A stretch of DNA of 64,000 bases from Paenibacillus barcinonensis (GTDB lineage Bacteria > Bacillota > Bacilli > Paenibacillales > Paenibacillaceae): assembly GCF_003217495.1 (NCBI RefSeq), contig NZ_QJSW01000004.1, positions 186,001 to 250,000 of the forward strand, in the 5' to 3' direction. Shown piece by piece: positions 35,610 through 44,054 of this stretch (the first letter of the stretch is position 1; each line of letters opens with the position of its first letter). The notes below the pieces were generated by a model that was given only the letters and a program-made list of their open reading frames with translations, was not told the origin of the DNA and did no database searches. The translations under genes were made by a program, and so were the position numbers.

Positions 35610-36713
35610 ATGAATGTATCTTCAACTTTATTCAAACCATTCACTTCCGACAAGCTTACCTTGCCTAACCGAATCGTTATGGCACCGATGACACGCGGAT
35701 TTTCCCCGAGCGGTGTGCCTGGGCCCGAAGTGGCCGACTACTATCGTCGTAGAGCGGCGGGTGGTGTGGGGTTGATTATTACGGAAGGCACGGGCATTAA
35801 TCATCCTGCTTCCGTCAGTGGGGAGAGCATTCCGCTATTCCATGGCGAACAGTCTTTACAGGGCTGGGCTAATGTGGTCAAGGCTGTGCATGAGGCTGGC
35901 GGTAAAATTATGCCTCAGCTATGGCATGTCGGTACGGCACGTCGTGCTGGAGATTTGCCTAATCCGGACGCTCATCCTGTAAGTCCTTCGGGTGTCAGCA
36001 TGGCGGGTGAAGCTGCATATGAGCCATTAACCGAGGTAGAGATTCAGGAGCTGGTTCAGGCTTATGCCCAAGCGGCAGCCGAGGCCAAACGCATCGGGTT
36101 TGACGGTATTGAGCTGCATGGTGCGCATGGATACCTGATCGACCAATTTTTCTGGGGACAGACCAATCGAAGAACGGACAAATATGGCGGTGATCTGGTT
36201 AGCCGGACACGGTTTGCGGTCGAGGTTATCGAGGCATGCCGGGCTGTCGTAGGACCTGATTTCCCGATTGTGCTTCGTTTCTCACAGTGGAAAATGGGGA
36301 GTTACGAGGCTCGACTTGTTGAGTCACCCGCAGAGCTGGAGCAGTTTCTGAAGCCGCTGAGTGCGGCTGGTGTAGATATATTCCACTGTTCTACACGGCG
36401 CTTCTGGCTGCCGGAATTCGAGGGTTCGGATCTTAACCTTGCAGGCTGGACTCGTAAAATCACTGGAAAACCTGCCATATCCGTAGGCTCCGTAGGCCTT
36501 GAGGCAGAATTTGTGGAGCGGACAGCGGAGAACAAAGGGACTGGAGATGCACATCTTGATGTATTAAACGAGAAGCTGGAGCATGGGGAGTTTGACCTGA
36601 TCGCTCTGGGGCGTGTGCTGCTCAGTGATCCAGAATGGCCGCTCAAAGTGAAGGAAGGACGCACCTCCGATATTATTCCATTCACAAACGAAGCTTTAAC
36701 GAGACTGTACTAA
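35610..36713 (+). CDS. NADH:flavin oxidoreductase, old yellow enzyme family
   Basis: A 367-residue FMN enzyme with ATG after AAGGAG. TIM-barrel landmarks are LPNRIVMAPMTRGFSPSG, IMPQLWHVGTARR, GFDGIELHGAHGYLIDQFFWGQTNRRTDKYGG (the substrate-binding His/Asn-type pair is His-Gly-Ala-His) and LIALGRVLLSDPEWPLK. It probably reduces alpha,beta-unsaturated carbonyls or nitrate esters, as known for OYE-like ene-reductases. The physiological substrate is unknown. Confidence 0.92.
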   Translation: MNVSSTLFKPFTSDKLTLPNRIVMAPMTRGFSPSGVPGPEVADYYRRRAAGGVGLIITEGTGINHPASVSGESIPLFHGEQSLQGWANVVKAVHEAGGKIMPQLWHVGTARRAGDLPNPDAHPVSPSGVSMAGEAAYEPLTEVEIQELVQAYAQAAAEAKRIGFDGIELHGAHGYLIDQFFWGQTNRRTDKYGGDLVSRTRFAVEVIEACRAVVGPDFPIVLRFSQWKMGSYEARLVESPAELEQFLKPLSAAGVDIFHCSTRRFWLPEFEGSDLNLAGWTRKITGKPAISVGSVGLEAEFVERTAENKGTGDAHLDVLNEKLEHGEFDLIALGRVLLSDPEWPLKVKEGRTSDIIPFTNEALTRLY

Positions 36714-36729
36714 ATTAAAACGTTAATAA

Positions 36730-36976
36730 ATTTCATTACATGAAAAATTCACAACAGAATGAGCATATTGATTTAACGAATCAAATTATATAATTGTAGA
36801 AAATGTTATAACGAAATATCCATCAATAACATGTATGATATGGGAACGAAAGCCGCCGTAAGGCGGTTTTTTGCTGTAGATGTAGATGTAGGCACTTCTT
36901 TCCATGCGATTTTCGAACGATCTTTGAACTTAAAAATGAATATTTCAACATATGAAAAATTCACAATAGAAAATCA
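36730..36976 (+). repeat. Diverged direct repeat flanking the ene-reductase terminator
   Basis: About 30 bases at 36730-36760 (core ATGAAAAATTCACAA) recur at 36940-36972, about 210 bp downstream, with a few changes. The terminator lies between them. In 36714-37183 no other gene is convincing; a 66-codon ORF there has no ribosome binding site. Confidence 0.7.
36850..36874 (+). terminator. Terminator of the old yellow enzyme gene
   Basis: AAGCCGCC/GGCGGTTT stem with a GTAA tetraloop and a T-run. Confidence 0.85.
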
Positions 36977-37183
36977 CTTCCTCCGCATCCCTGTTTCTGC
37001 TCCAAGATTCGTTTGCGCCCGCTTCGTTTAAACAACGATAAGTACCACACCTCCATGCTCAAAGATACAATTATTTTCGTACCGAACACCTATTTTGAAA
37101 TTGATGCACCTTATGGTAAGGTAGCCGTGAGCCAGTCTCAAGCTTCGAATGAATTTACAAGGGACAAGAGGAGGCCAATATCC

Positions 37184-38530
37184 TTGAACAAGTATACAAG
37201 TAGAGCACGACATATAAACCGAATTCTAAAACGAATGCAGATGCTGTGTCTGCTCGTAGTTATCATTACGCTTTTAGCAGCGTGTGGTCAGACTGCAACA
37301 CCTTCTCCTGCCGGGAGCAGTAACGGCGACGCAACGACAAGTCCGAATACATCTTCTTCGGGAAACGATACGGCGGCGCCTCAGGAGGGAACGCAGGGAG
37401 GCTCCAAGAATGAAGCGCAGGAAGCAGCAGACCCGGTCAGGAAGCAGCTTGAACAGTTAAGTCTGGACGAGAAGGTGGGACAGATGATCTTGGCTGGTGT
37501 GCAGGGCACAACGCTGGATGTACAAGCCAAGCAGATGATTAAAGATCAGAAGGTGGGCGGCGTTATTTTCTATGCGAACAATGTGACGACACTGAAAGGC
37601 ACCGCAGCATTTGTGCAATCAATCAAACAGGCGAATCAATCCAACCCGGTGCCTATGCTGATGAGTGTGGATCAAGAAGGCGGCAAGGTGAGCCGTATGC
37701 CGGATACGGTTGAAGCCATCCCTTCCAATCGCATAGTAGGCAAAACCAATGATCCTGCCCTTGCCGAGCAGATGGGGGCATTGCTGGCGAGACAGATCAA
37801 GCTTGCCGGATTTAATGTCGATTTTGCTCCTGTGCTCGATATTAACAGCAATCCCCAAAATCCGGTGATTGGCGACCGTTCCTTTGGCACAACCGCCGAT
37901 CTGGTTACTCGCATGGGACTGGCCGAAATGAAGGGACTACGGCAGGAAGGCATCATACCGGTCGTTAAGCATTTCCCCGGTCATGGAGATACGTCGGTGG
38001 ATTCCCATCTGGACCTTCCTGTGGTGAACAAAACGGAGAAGCAGCTTGCAAAACTGGAATGGATTCCGTTCCAGGCCGCAGTGAAGGATCAGGCGGAAGC
38101 GGTTATGGTGGCGCATATTTTGTTTCCCAAAGTAGACCCGGACTATCCGGCATCGCTGTCGAGTGTGATCATTGGAGAACATCTGCGCGGGAAGTTCAAC
38201 TATAAAGGTGTAGTGATTACAGATGATCTGAGCATGGGTGCTATTGCCAAAAATTATTCGTTAGAAAAAGCAACGGTGGCAACCGTTCAGGCGGGAAGTG
38301 ATATTTTGCTGGTGGCTCATAGCTATGAACGTGCCAAGACGATTTTTGATACATTGATCCGTGCAGTGAAGTCAGGCAAAATCAAGGAATCGCGTATTGA
38401 TGAAAGTGTGTACCGTATTCTCACATTAAAACAGCAGTACAAGCTGGCTGATGATCAGCAAGCAACCGGAGAGGTTAAGCAGTTAAATGCAGATATTCGA
38501 AGCTGGCGCAAACAGCTCGATGCTCGTTGA
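37184..38530 (+). CDS. Glycoside hydrolase family 3 lipoprotein, beta-N-acetylhexosaminidase type
   Basis: A 448-residue GH3 enzyme. The TTG at 37184 has AAGAGGAGG nine bases upstream and gives a lipoprotein signal ending LLAAC; longer frames upstream would disrupt it. A Ser/Thr/Gly linker follows. Catalytic-domain motifs are LSLDEKVGQMILAG, SVDQEGGKVSRMP, VKHFPGHGDTSVDSHLDLP (the His-Asp dyad of NagZ-type enzymes) and VITDDLSMGAI (nucleophile Asp). It probably trims GlcNAc from peptidoglycan or chitin fragments outside the cell, as does B. subtilis NagZ/YbbD. Confidence 0.93.
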   Translation: MNKYTSRARHINRILKRMQMLCLLVVIITLLAACGQTATPSPAGSSNGDATTSPNTSSSGNDTAAPQEGTQGGSKNEAQEAADPVRKQLEQLSLDEKVGQMILAGVQGTTLDVQAKQMIKDQKVGGVIFYANNVTTLKGTAAFVQSIKQANQSNPVPMLMSVDQEGGKVSRMPDTVEAIPSNRIVGKTNDPALAEQMGALLARQIKLAGFNVDFAPVLDINSNPQNPVIGDRSFGTTADLVTRMGLAEMKGLRQEGIIPVVKHFPGHGDTSVDSHLDLPVVNKTEKQLAKLEWIPFQAAVKDQAEAVMVAHILFPKVDPDYPASLSSVIIGEHLRGKFNYKGVVITDDLSMGAIAKNYSLEKATVATVQAGSDILLVAHSYERAKTIFDTLIRAVKSGKIKESRIDESVYRILTLKQQYKLADDQQATGEVKQLNADIRSWRKQLDAR

Positions 38531-38549
38531 ATAATGCTGTGTCATGATC

Positions 38550-38830
38550 TGGCTAGGGCAGTATGTACAAGTGCAGATGCTGCCGGCATTATTCTTATTG
38601 TAAGCGGTTTGATCGGTATTGTGTTCTTCACCTTCGCGGCAAGCTGGACCTATTTTAGACTGTATGCCGATCTGGAGCGGGATGAGGCGCAGTATCGTAT
38701 GATTGGTAAAATGGGGCTTAGCCGGCTTCTGTACTGGAATATAGCCTTCAAATTTTTATAGTATTTGTCTCGATGCAGATTGTTTTCTTTGCACTGGTAT
38801 GCTGCGTTATCTGCGTCATATGTGTTCAAA
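38550..38830 (+). pseudogene. Relic of a BceB-type ABC permease
   Basis: The frame from about 38558 reads IILIVSGLIGIVFFTFAASWTYFRLYADLERDEAQYRMIGKMGLSR, which closely fits the helix-loop segment near the C-terminus of bacitracin-exporter permeases (BceB/FtsX-like). It meets a stop at 38761, and hydrophobic membrane-helix sequence (IVFVSMQIVFFALV) continues in the next frame. No ribosome binding site, N-terminus or ATPase gene is present. It is a decayed fragment. Confidence 0.7.
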
Positions 38831-38880
38831 GCTTGTGTGAAACATCAAATTTATCTTGTACATTTATTACTTTGTATCAG

Positions 38881-38912
38881 CCTTGGCCGGGAGGTCAGGG
38901 CTTCTTTGTGTA
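38881..38912 (+). terminator. Terminator-like hairpin after the permease relic
   Basis: GCCTTGGCC/GGTCAGGGC stem around a GGGA tetraloop with a short T-rich tail. Confidence 0.6.
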
Positions 38913-39035
38913 GTTAAGCTCGTATTAATCGTTATCTGATGCTGGAAATGTAACTGCTCGCAAACCATGGTAGAATAGAAGGGACAGCACCCATGCTTAC
39001 AAATTAAAAATAAAAGATCATAAGGAGAGGAACTT

Positions 39036-39431
39036 ATGTCTGAAATTATCGAGAAAAATGCTCCGGAAGCGGAATATATTGCACCTCCAGCTCAGCTGGG
39101 AACAATTCATATTTCCAATGATGTTGTGTCCAAAATTGTAGCTATGGCAGCACAGACGACGGAAGGCGTATCATCCATGTATGTTGGATTGACGGAGGGA
39201 CTTGCCAAAAGCATCAGCGGCAAGAGTATGCAAAAGGGAATTGACGTACATATTCAAAATGATGAAGCGTCGATTCAACTCCGTATTAATGTGCAGTATG
39301 GCAGCAAAATGCATGAAGTGTGCCACGATCTGCAGCACAATGTACAGCAGGCCGTGGAGCAGCTGGCAGGTGTGATGGTGAAGGAGGTTAAAGTGCAGGT
39401 TGTCGGCATTGCAATGCCTGACAACGTGTAA
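39036..39431 (+). CDS. Asp23/Gls24-family envelope stress protein
   Basis: A 131-residue protein with ATG after AAGGAGAGG. The Asp23 domain is seen as LGTIHISNDVVSKIVAMAAQTTEGVSSMY, RINVQYGSKMHEVCHDLQHNVQQAVEQLAGVMVKEVKVQVVGI. Asp23-family proteins are abundant cytoplasmic or membrane-associated factors linked to cell-wall stress in Firmicutes. It is a single-gene unit. Confidence 0.92.
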   Translation: MSEIIEKNAPEAEYIAPPAQLGTIHISNDVVSKIVAMAAQTTEGVSSMYVGLTEGLAKSISGKSMQKGIDVHIQNDEASIQLRINVQYGSKMHEVCHDLQHNVQQAVEQLAGVMVKEVKVQVVGIAMPDNV

Positions 39432-39473
39432 ACGTGTCATTGGTTTTGACTACGTGTAAATGTGTTCTATTTC

Positions 39474-39521
39474 AAGCAGCAGCTCTTTGTAGATAACTAC
39501 AGAGAAGCTGCTGCTTTCTTT
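39474..39521. terminator. Terminator shared by Asp23 and AraC-type genes
   Basis: AAGCAGCAGCT/AGCTGCTGCTT perfect 11-bp stem with further pairing in the loop and a T-run. Its right half encodes the last residues of the convergent AraC-type protein. Confidence 0.85.
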
Positions 39522-40333
39522 TTGCGATAATGGGTTGGAGCCTCGCCCATAACCTTTTTGAACATTTTGGAGAAAAGAAGCTGGTCTGTGTAACCGACGG
39601 AACGTGCGATATCACCGATGCTGAGGTTCAGATCCATCGTTAATTCGGCTGCTCTGCGCATGCGGTAATGCACAAGATAGGATTGGATGCTGCTGCCGAT
39701 CTGGTCTTTGAAGAGTGAGCATAAGTAACTGCGCTGTAAACCGATATGCGAGGCGATAGACTGAACTGTAATCGCATTAGCGTAGTTCATTTCGATAAAA
39801 TCCATCACCTGTGTAACGTACATGTCTTTGCCATGCTCTACAGCGGGTTGCAGGTTTGCGGTATGTGCATGATCAATCAGAATAGCGAAGAACTGATATA
39901 ACCAGCCGGTCATGCTGATCTCCCATCCCTTGTGGGTCGTGCGGGAATGAATGATTCGGTGCAGACAGGAGCGCATCTCATCGTCTTCGTCACCAAGATC
40001 AAAGATCGGCTGCTGCTCAGTTAAACAAGCCTGCTCAAGAAAGGAAGAACTATGCGTGCCCTGAAAGGCAACCCAGCTATACTCCCACGGATCATGCAGA
40101 TCCGCTTGATAGTGCACTACGGAGTGAGGCACAATGAGGAAGCCTTGGCCCTTGCGCAGATGATAGGTAGTGCCCGCTACTTCAAACGTGCCCTTGCCGT
40201 TTAATACATAGTGAATTTTATAATAATCTCTCATGGCTGGACCAAAGTGGTGGCCGGGTGTACACACCTCTGTTCCATAATGAAGCAGCTGCAGCTCCTG
40301 AAAATGAGTGTTTTTGAACATATACGTAATCAT
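39497..40333 (-). CDS. AraC-family regulator with cupin sensor domain
   Basis: A 278-residue regulator. The ATG at 40333 has AGGAGTG upstream; a longer frame has none. An AraC-binding cupin (about residues 10-145; YYKIHYVLNGKGTFEVAGTTYHLRKGQGFLIVPHSVVHYQAD) precedes two helix-turn-helices ending IGDIARSVGYTDQLLFSKMFKKVMGEAPTHYRKK. It is divergent from an aldo/keto reductase, its likely target. Cupin-AraC proteins usually sense sugars. Confidence 0.93.
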   Translation of the reverse strand: MITYMFKNTHFQELQLLHYGTEVCTPGHHFGPAMRDYYKIHYVLNGKGTFEVAGTTYHLRKGQGFLIVPHSVVHYQADLHDPWEYSWVAFQGTHSSSFLEQACLTEQQPIFDLGDEDDEMRSCLHRIIHSRTTHKGWEISMTGWLYQFFAILIDHAHTANLQPAVEHGKDMYVTQVMDFIEMNYANAITVQSIASHIGLQRSYLCSLFKDQIGSSIQSYLVHYRMRRAAELTMDLNLSIGDIARSVGYTDQLLFSKMFKKVMGEAPTHYRKKKAAASL

Positions 40334-40540
40334 GATGGTCACTCCTGTATGTGTGCGTTGATTCTTGCATTTTAACATATATGGCGGATTAATTGGTGCT
40401 TTATTGAAAGTCAACCCAGGTTGATAACGATCATTTTTCTATATCATTGTAGTGATAAGCCATATCGTTCCCCTGATAAAATGACTAAGATAAAAGGGTG
40501 TCAACGGATCAATCCAACCTTACAGAAGAGAGTGAACAAT

Positions 40541-41545
40541 ATGCCCTATATTGCAAATGAACAACGATATGATGACATGCACTATGCACGCTCAGGCAAG
40601 TCGGGCATTAAACTGCCGCAGATTGCGCTCGGGTTATGGCAGAATTTTGGCGGCAACCGTACGCTGGATATTCAGGAAGAGATGATCTTGCGTGCATTCG
40701 ATCTGGGCATCAACCATTTTGATCTTGCCAACAACTATGGCCCTCCTCCGGGCTCAGCGGAAGAGAACTTTGGTGTAATCTATCACAAACATCTGCGTGC
40801 CTACCGGGATGAGCTGCTGATCTCGTCAAAAGCAGGTTATCATATGTGGAGCGGTCCTTATGGTGAATGGGGTTCCCGCAAAAATCTGATTGCGAGTCTG
40901 GATCAAAGCCTGCGGCGTATGGGACTGGACTATGTCGATATTTTCTATCATCATCGTCCAGACCCGGAGACACCGCTGGAAGAAACGATGACAGCACTGG
41001 ATCATATCGTACGGCAAGGAAAAGCACTATATGTCGGCTTGTCCAACTACAATGCAGAGCAGACCCGGGAAGCTGTGACAATTCTGCGCCGTCTGGGCAC
41101 ACCATGTCTGGTTCATCAGCCGAACTATTCAATGTTGAATCGCTGGATCGAGGATGAGCTGCAGGATGTGCTGCACGAGCAAGGCGTAGGCTCCATTGCG
41201 TTCTGTCCGCTCGGGCGCGGGCAGTTAACCAATAAATATGTGGACAAGATCAAGGCAGAACGAGCGAATCCGACAGGTAATTTGAAAAAAGAATCGTACA
41301 CCGATGAACGCATCGCCAAATTTGAAGCGCTGCAGGCGGTGGCAGAACGTAGAGGACAGACGATCTCCCAGCTTGCACTCAACTGGGTGTTACGCGGAAA
41401 TCGGGTCACGTCTGCATTAATCGGAGCAAGTCGGGTCTCCCAGATTGAAGAGAACGTGGCCGCGCTCAAGGCTCCTGAACTCACGGCTGAAGAGCTGAAC
41501 GAAATCGAAGCTGCCTTGACTGGAATCGGTAATTATCCTTGGTAA
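40541..41545 (+). CDS. Aldo/keto reductase, YghZ/glyceraldehyde-3-phosphate reductase type
   Basis: A 334-residue NADPH reductase. The ATG at 40541 follows AGAAGAGAG. The active site is NHFDLANNYGPPPGSAEENFG (Tyr) with LISSKAGYHMWSGPYGEWGSRKNL, specific to the YghZ branch (AKR14-like). The later His is in DIFYHHRPDP, and the coenzyme loop is SALIGASRVSQIEENVAAL. This branch reduces methylglyoxal and L-glyceraldehyde 3-phosphate. AraC-type regulation suggests a sugar-related role. Confidence 0.93.
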   Translation: MPYIANEQRYDDMHYARSGKSGIKLPQIALGLWQNFGGNRTLDIQEEMILRAFDLGINHFDLANNYGPPPGSAEENFGVIYHKHLRAYRDELLISSKAGYHMWSGPYGEWGSRKNLIASLDQSLRRMGLDYVDIFYHHRPDPETPLEETMTALDHIVRQGKALYVGLSNYNAEQTREAVTILRRLGTPCLVHQPNYSMLNRWIEDELQDVLHEQGVGSIAFCPLGRGQLTNKYVDKIKAERANPTGNLKKESYTDERIAKFEALQAVAERRGQTISQLALNWVLRGNRVTSALIGASRVSQIEENVAALKAPELTAEELNEIEAALTGIGNYPW

Positions 41546-41564
41546 TTCTATAGCGAGAACAACG

Positions 41565-41600
41565 AGCACCTTTTCTTTCGGGAGAGGAGGTGCTTTTTTT
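41565..41600 (+). terminator. Terminator of the aldo/keto reductase gene
   Basis: AGCACCT/AGGTGCT stem with CTTTC/GGGAG inner pairing, then seven Ts. Confidence 0.8.
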
Positions 41601-41696
41601 GTGTTTTGTTTTGAACGGAGGAAGAAGGAAGAAGTGGCGCTGATGCTGGATTATCTTTATACTGGAATAATTCGTCATTATAGAGGGGATGTTGTA

Positions 41697-42077
41697 ATGC
41701 AGATCTATCGTTTTGATCCAGAGAGCGGTAAACAGATCACGAGATTCGATTCCGACTTTGTGATGTCTCGTATCATTCAGACAAGCGAGAACGCACATGT
41801 AGGCTGCATGCATCTATCGGCTAATCGTGTTGTAGGATACCATGAGGCGGTTTGCCCGCAGCTGATGGCAATTGTATCGGGAGCAGGGCAAGTGAGAAGC
41901 GGAGAAAATGATGCTGTGCATGTGAAGGCAGGAGAAGCTGTTTTCTGGGAAAAAGGGGAATGGCATGAAACAAAAACGGAGACGGGCTTGATGGCAATTG
42001 TAATTGAGAGCGAGGTGCTAACACCTTCCGCATATATGCCAGTAAGAACTGTTGATTCGGTCGGAAGGAGTTCGTGA
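41697..42077 (+). CDS. Cupin-domain protein
   Basis: A 126-residue single cupin. The ATG at 41697 follows TAGAGGGG, and the earlier in-frame codons overlap the previous terminator. The barrel shows HLSANRVVGYHEAVCPQLMAIVSGAGQVRSG and VHVKAGEAVFWEKGEWHETKT, with His residues able to bind a metal. It is probably a small sugar- or metal-binding cupin; no enzymatic role can be assigned. Confidence 0.85.
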   Translation: MQIYRFDPESGKQITRFDSDFVMSRIIQTSENAHVGCMHLSANRVVGYHEAVCPQLMAIVSGAGQVRSGENDAVHVKAGEAVFWEKGEWHETKTETGLMAIVIESEVLTPSAYMPVRTVDSVGRSS

Positions 42078-42180
42078 GATAGAGCCTTGTTCCCTTTTAT
42101 AAAAAAAGTTATGTTGTTCATAGTACCTGGTCCTAGGATTTAATGTATAATATAAAGATGTTATATAAATTGAACTATTT

Positions 42181-42365
42181 TTTTGTACTGAAACGGAGAG
42201 GACAGAAAAAACCTGGAAAAGCGAAGCGGTCGCCTGAAAGCTTTCTGAAAGAAAGCTACATCGGGAGCATACGCTTATCACCTGATTTTAACCATTGTTA
42301 AAAGATAATCAAAAAATCTGGGGATAACAGCGATTGGAAGGTTATTCTGTCATCGGAGTGTCTGT
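42181..42365 (+). other. Structured intergenic element in the leader of the acyl-CoA synthetase gene
   Basis: The 42078-42421 stretch holds no gene. Within it are two hairpin-forming segments: GAAAGCTTTC / GAAAGC near 42237-42257, and TTTTAAC/GTTAAAA (42286-42303). They are followed by GGGGATAACAGCGATTGG and TTCTGTCATCGGAGTG. A promoter-like TATAAT-rich tract lies before it, so it would be transcribed. I do not recognise a known riboswitch. From memory similar segments seem frequent in Paenibacillus intergenic DNA; this is unverified. Confidence 0.4.
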
Positions 42366-42421
42366 GCAAATCATGCTTAGTTTAATTTATATATATTTGA
42401 ATGACAAAGGAGAGGCTCCAT

Positions 42422-44014
42422 GTGAATTTTGAACAGTGGATTTCGCCTGAAACCTATAACCTGACATCCGAGATGGAGAACCACCCGCCAGACCGGATTG
42501 CACTTAGATGGCTCAGCGATCAGAAGGAAGTAGAAGAGATCACGTATGGTGAATTATTGAAACAGGCTAATCGTCTGGCTGGAGGGCTGCGTGAGCTTGG
42601 ACTAGTGAAGGGTGATCGGGTGCTGGTCATGGTACCACGCCGAATTATCGCCTATGTTATATATATCGCTTGTTTGAAGCTGGGTATTGCGGTCATTCCG
42701 TCATCCGAGATGCTGCGTGCCAAGGATCTGGAGTACCGTTTGCGGCATTCGTCCGCTCGTGCAGTGATTGTGTGGTCTGAAACGACGGCTGAAGTGGAAA
42801 AAATGAATTCCGATCTGCCAGCGCTTGCACACCGCATCGTAGCTTCTCCAAACGGAGACTACAACGTACCGGGGGCAGACTGGGTTAATGTACATCAACT
42901 GATGATGAACCAGCCGGAAGAGATGACCGCTGTGCAGACACATCGTGATGATATGGCTATTCTGGCGTATACGTCGGGTACAACGGGCAATCCGAAAGGT
43001 GTCGTGCATAGTCACGGCTGGGGATATGCTCACCTGCGCATAGCATCATCATTATGGCTGGACATTCAGCCGTCGGATACCGTATGGGCAACAGCAGCAC
43101 CAGGTTGGCAAAAATGGATCTGGAGTCCCTTCCTGTCCGTGCTCGGTAGAGGGGCGACAGGTTTGGTATACAACGGTTCATTCCAGCCCAAGCGTTATCT
43201 GGAGCTGATGCAGGAGCATCAGATTAACGTGCTTTGCTGTACACCAACAGAATATCGTCTGATGGCCAAGACAGATGATCTTGGTCACTATGATTTATCC
43301 CATCTGCGCAGTGCAGTATCTGCTGGCGAACCGCTTAATCAGGAAGTGATTGAGATTTTCCAGCGTCATTTCGACCTGACGATTCGGGATGGTTACGGAC
43401 AGACGGAAAGCACACTCTTAATCGGCAGTCTGAAGGATGCGCCTGTACGTATCGGTTCGATGGGGCAGTCAATTACTCCGGGGCTCATTGAGATCATCGG
43501 CGAAGACGGGCAGCCGCTACCTGCGGGTGAAGTCGGAGATATTGCAGTGCATAAGGACATGCCCGCCCTGTTCCGTGCGTATTATCAAGATGAAGGGCGT
43601 AAGGAAGCGAATCAGCGCGGCCAATATTTTGTCACAGGTGATCGGGCAAGCAAAGACGAGGAAGGATATTTCTGGTTTGAGGGTCGGAGTGATGATATTA
43701 TCATCAGCTCGGGGTATACGATTGGGCCGTTCGAGGTGGAGGAAGCGCTCATGAAACACGCCAGCGTGAAGGAATGTGCAGTTGTGGCAAGCCCGGATGA
43801 GATTCGCGGCAATGTTGTCAAAGCTTTTGTTGTACTGAGAGACGCCTCCCAGGCTTCGCCAGAACTTGCACATGAGCTGCAAAGACATGTGAAGGAATGG
43901 ACCGCACCTTATAAATATCCGCGTAAAATTGAATTTGTGACGGACTTGCCAAAGACCAACTCAGGCAAGATTCGCCGGATCGAACTTCGTGAGCAGGAAA
44001 AGCGCAACGGATAG
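42422..44014 (+). CDS. Acyl-CoA synthetase, AMP-forming
   Basis: A 530-residue ANL-superfamily ligase. The GTG at 42422 has AAAGGAGAGG eight bases upstream, while the ATG seven codons earlier has none. Core motifs: YTSGTTGNPKG (A3), DGYGQTE (A5), GQYFVTGDRA (A7) and PKTNSGKIRR (A10, catalytic Lys). It resembles medium-chain or aryl acyl-CoA ligases of the AcsM type. It would activate a carboxylic acid with ATP and CoA. The M29 aminopeptidase gene follows after 40 bp and may be cotranscribed. Confidence 0.93.
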   Translation: MNFEQWISPETYNLTSEMENHPPDRIALRWLSDQKEVEEITYGELLKQANRLAGGLRELGLVKGDRVLVMVPRRIIAYVIYIACLKLGIAVIPSSEMLRAKDLEYRLRHSSARAVIVWSETTAEVEKMNSDLPALAHRIVASPNGDYNVPGADWVNVHQLMMNQPEEMTAVQTHRDDMAILAYTSGTTGNPKGVVHSHGWGYAHLRIASSLWLDIQPSDTVWATAAPGWQKWIWSPFLSVLGRGATGLVYNGSFQPKRYLELMQEHQINVLCCTPTEYRLMAKTDDLGHYDLSHLRSAVSAGEPLNQEVIEIFQRHFDLTIRDGYGQTESTLLIGSLKDAPVRIGSMGQSITPGLIEIIGEDGQPLPAGEVGDIAVHKDMPALFRAYYQDEGRKEANQRGQYFVTGDRASKDEEGYFWFEGRSDDIIISSGYTIGPFEVEEALMKHASVKECAVVASPDEIRGNVVKAFVVLRDASQASPELAHELQRHVKEWTAPYKYPRKIEFVTDLPKTNSGKIRRIELREQEKRNG

Positions 44015-44054
44015 CAACATGTAGAACCTAAATGAAGCAGGAGTGAGTAAACAT

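Noticed and set aside
36831-37031. 66-codon ORF before the GH3 gene
   Set aside because: It runs through a terminator hairpin, has no ribosome binding site and no recognisable composition.
37013-37183. 57-residue N-terminal extension of the GH3 lipoprotein
   Set aside because: It would bury the lipoprotein signal; the TTG at 37184 has AAGAGGAGG upstream.
42401-42421. ATG start of the acyl-CoA synthetase at 42401
   Set aside because: It has no ribosome binding site, while its own codons contain the AAAGGAGAGG that serves the GTG at 42422.
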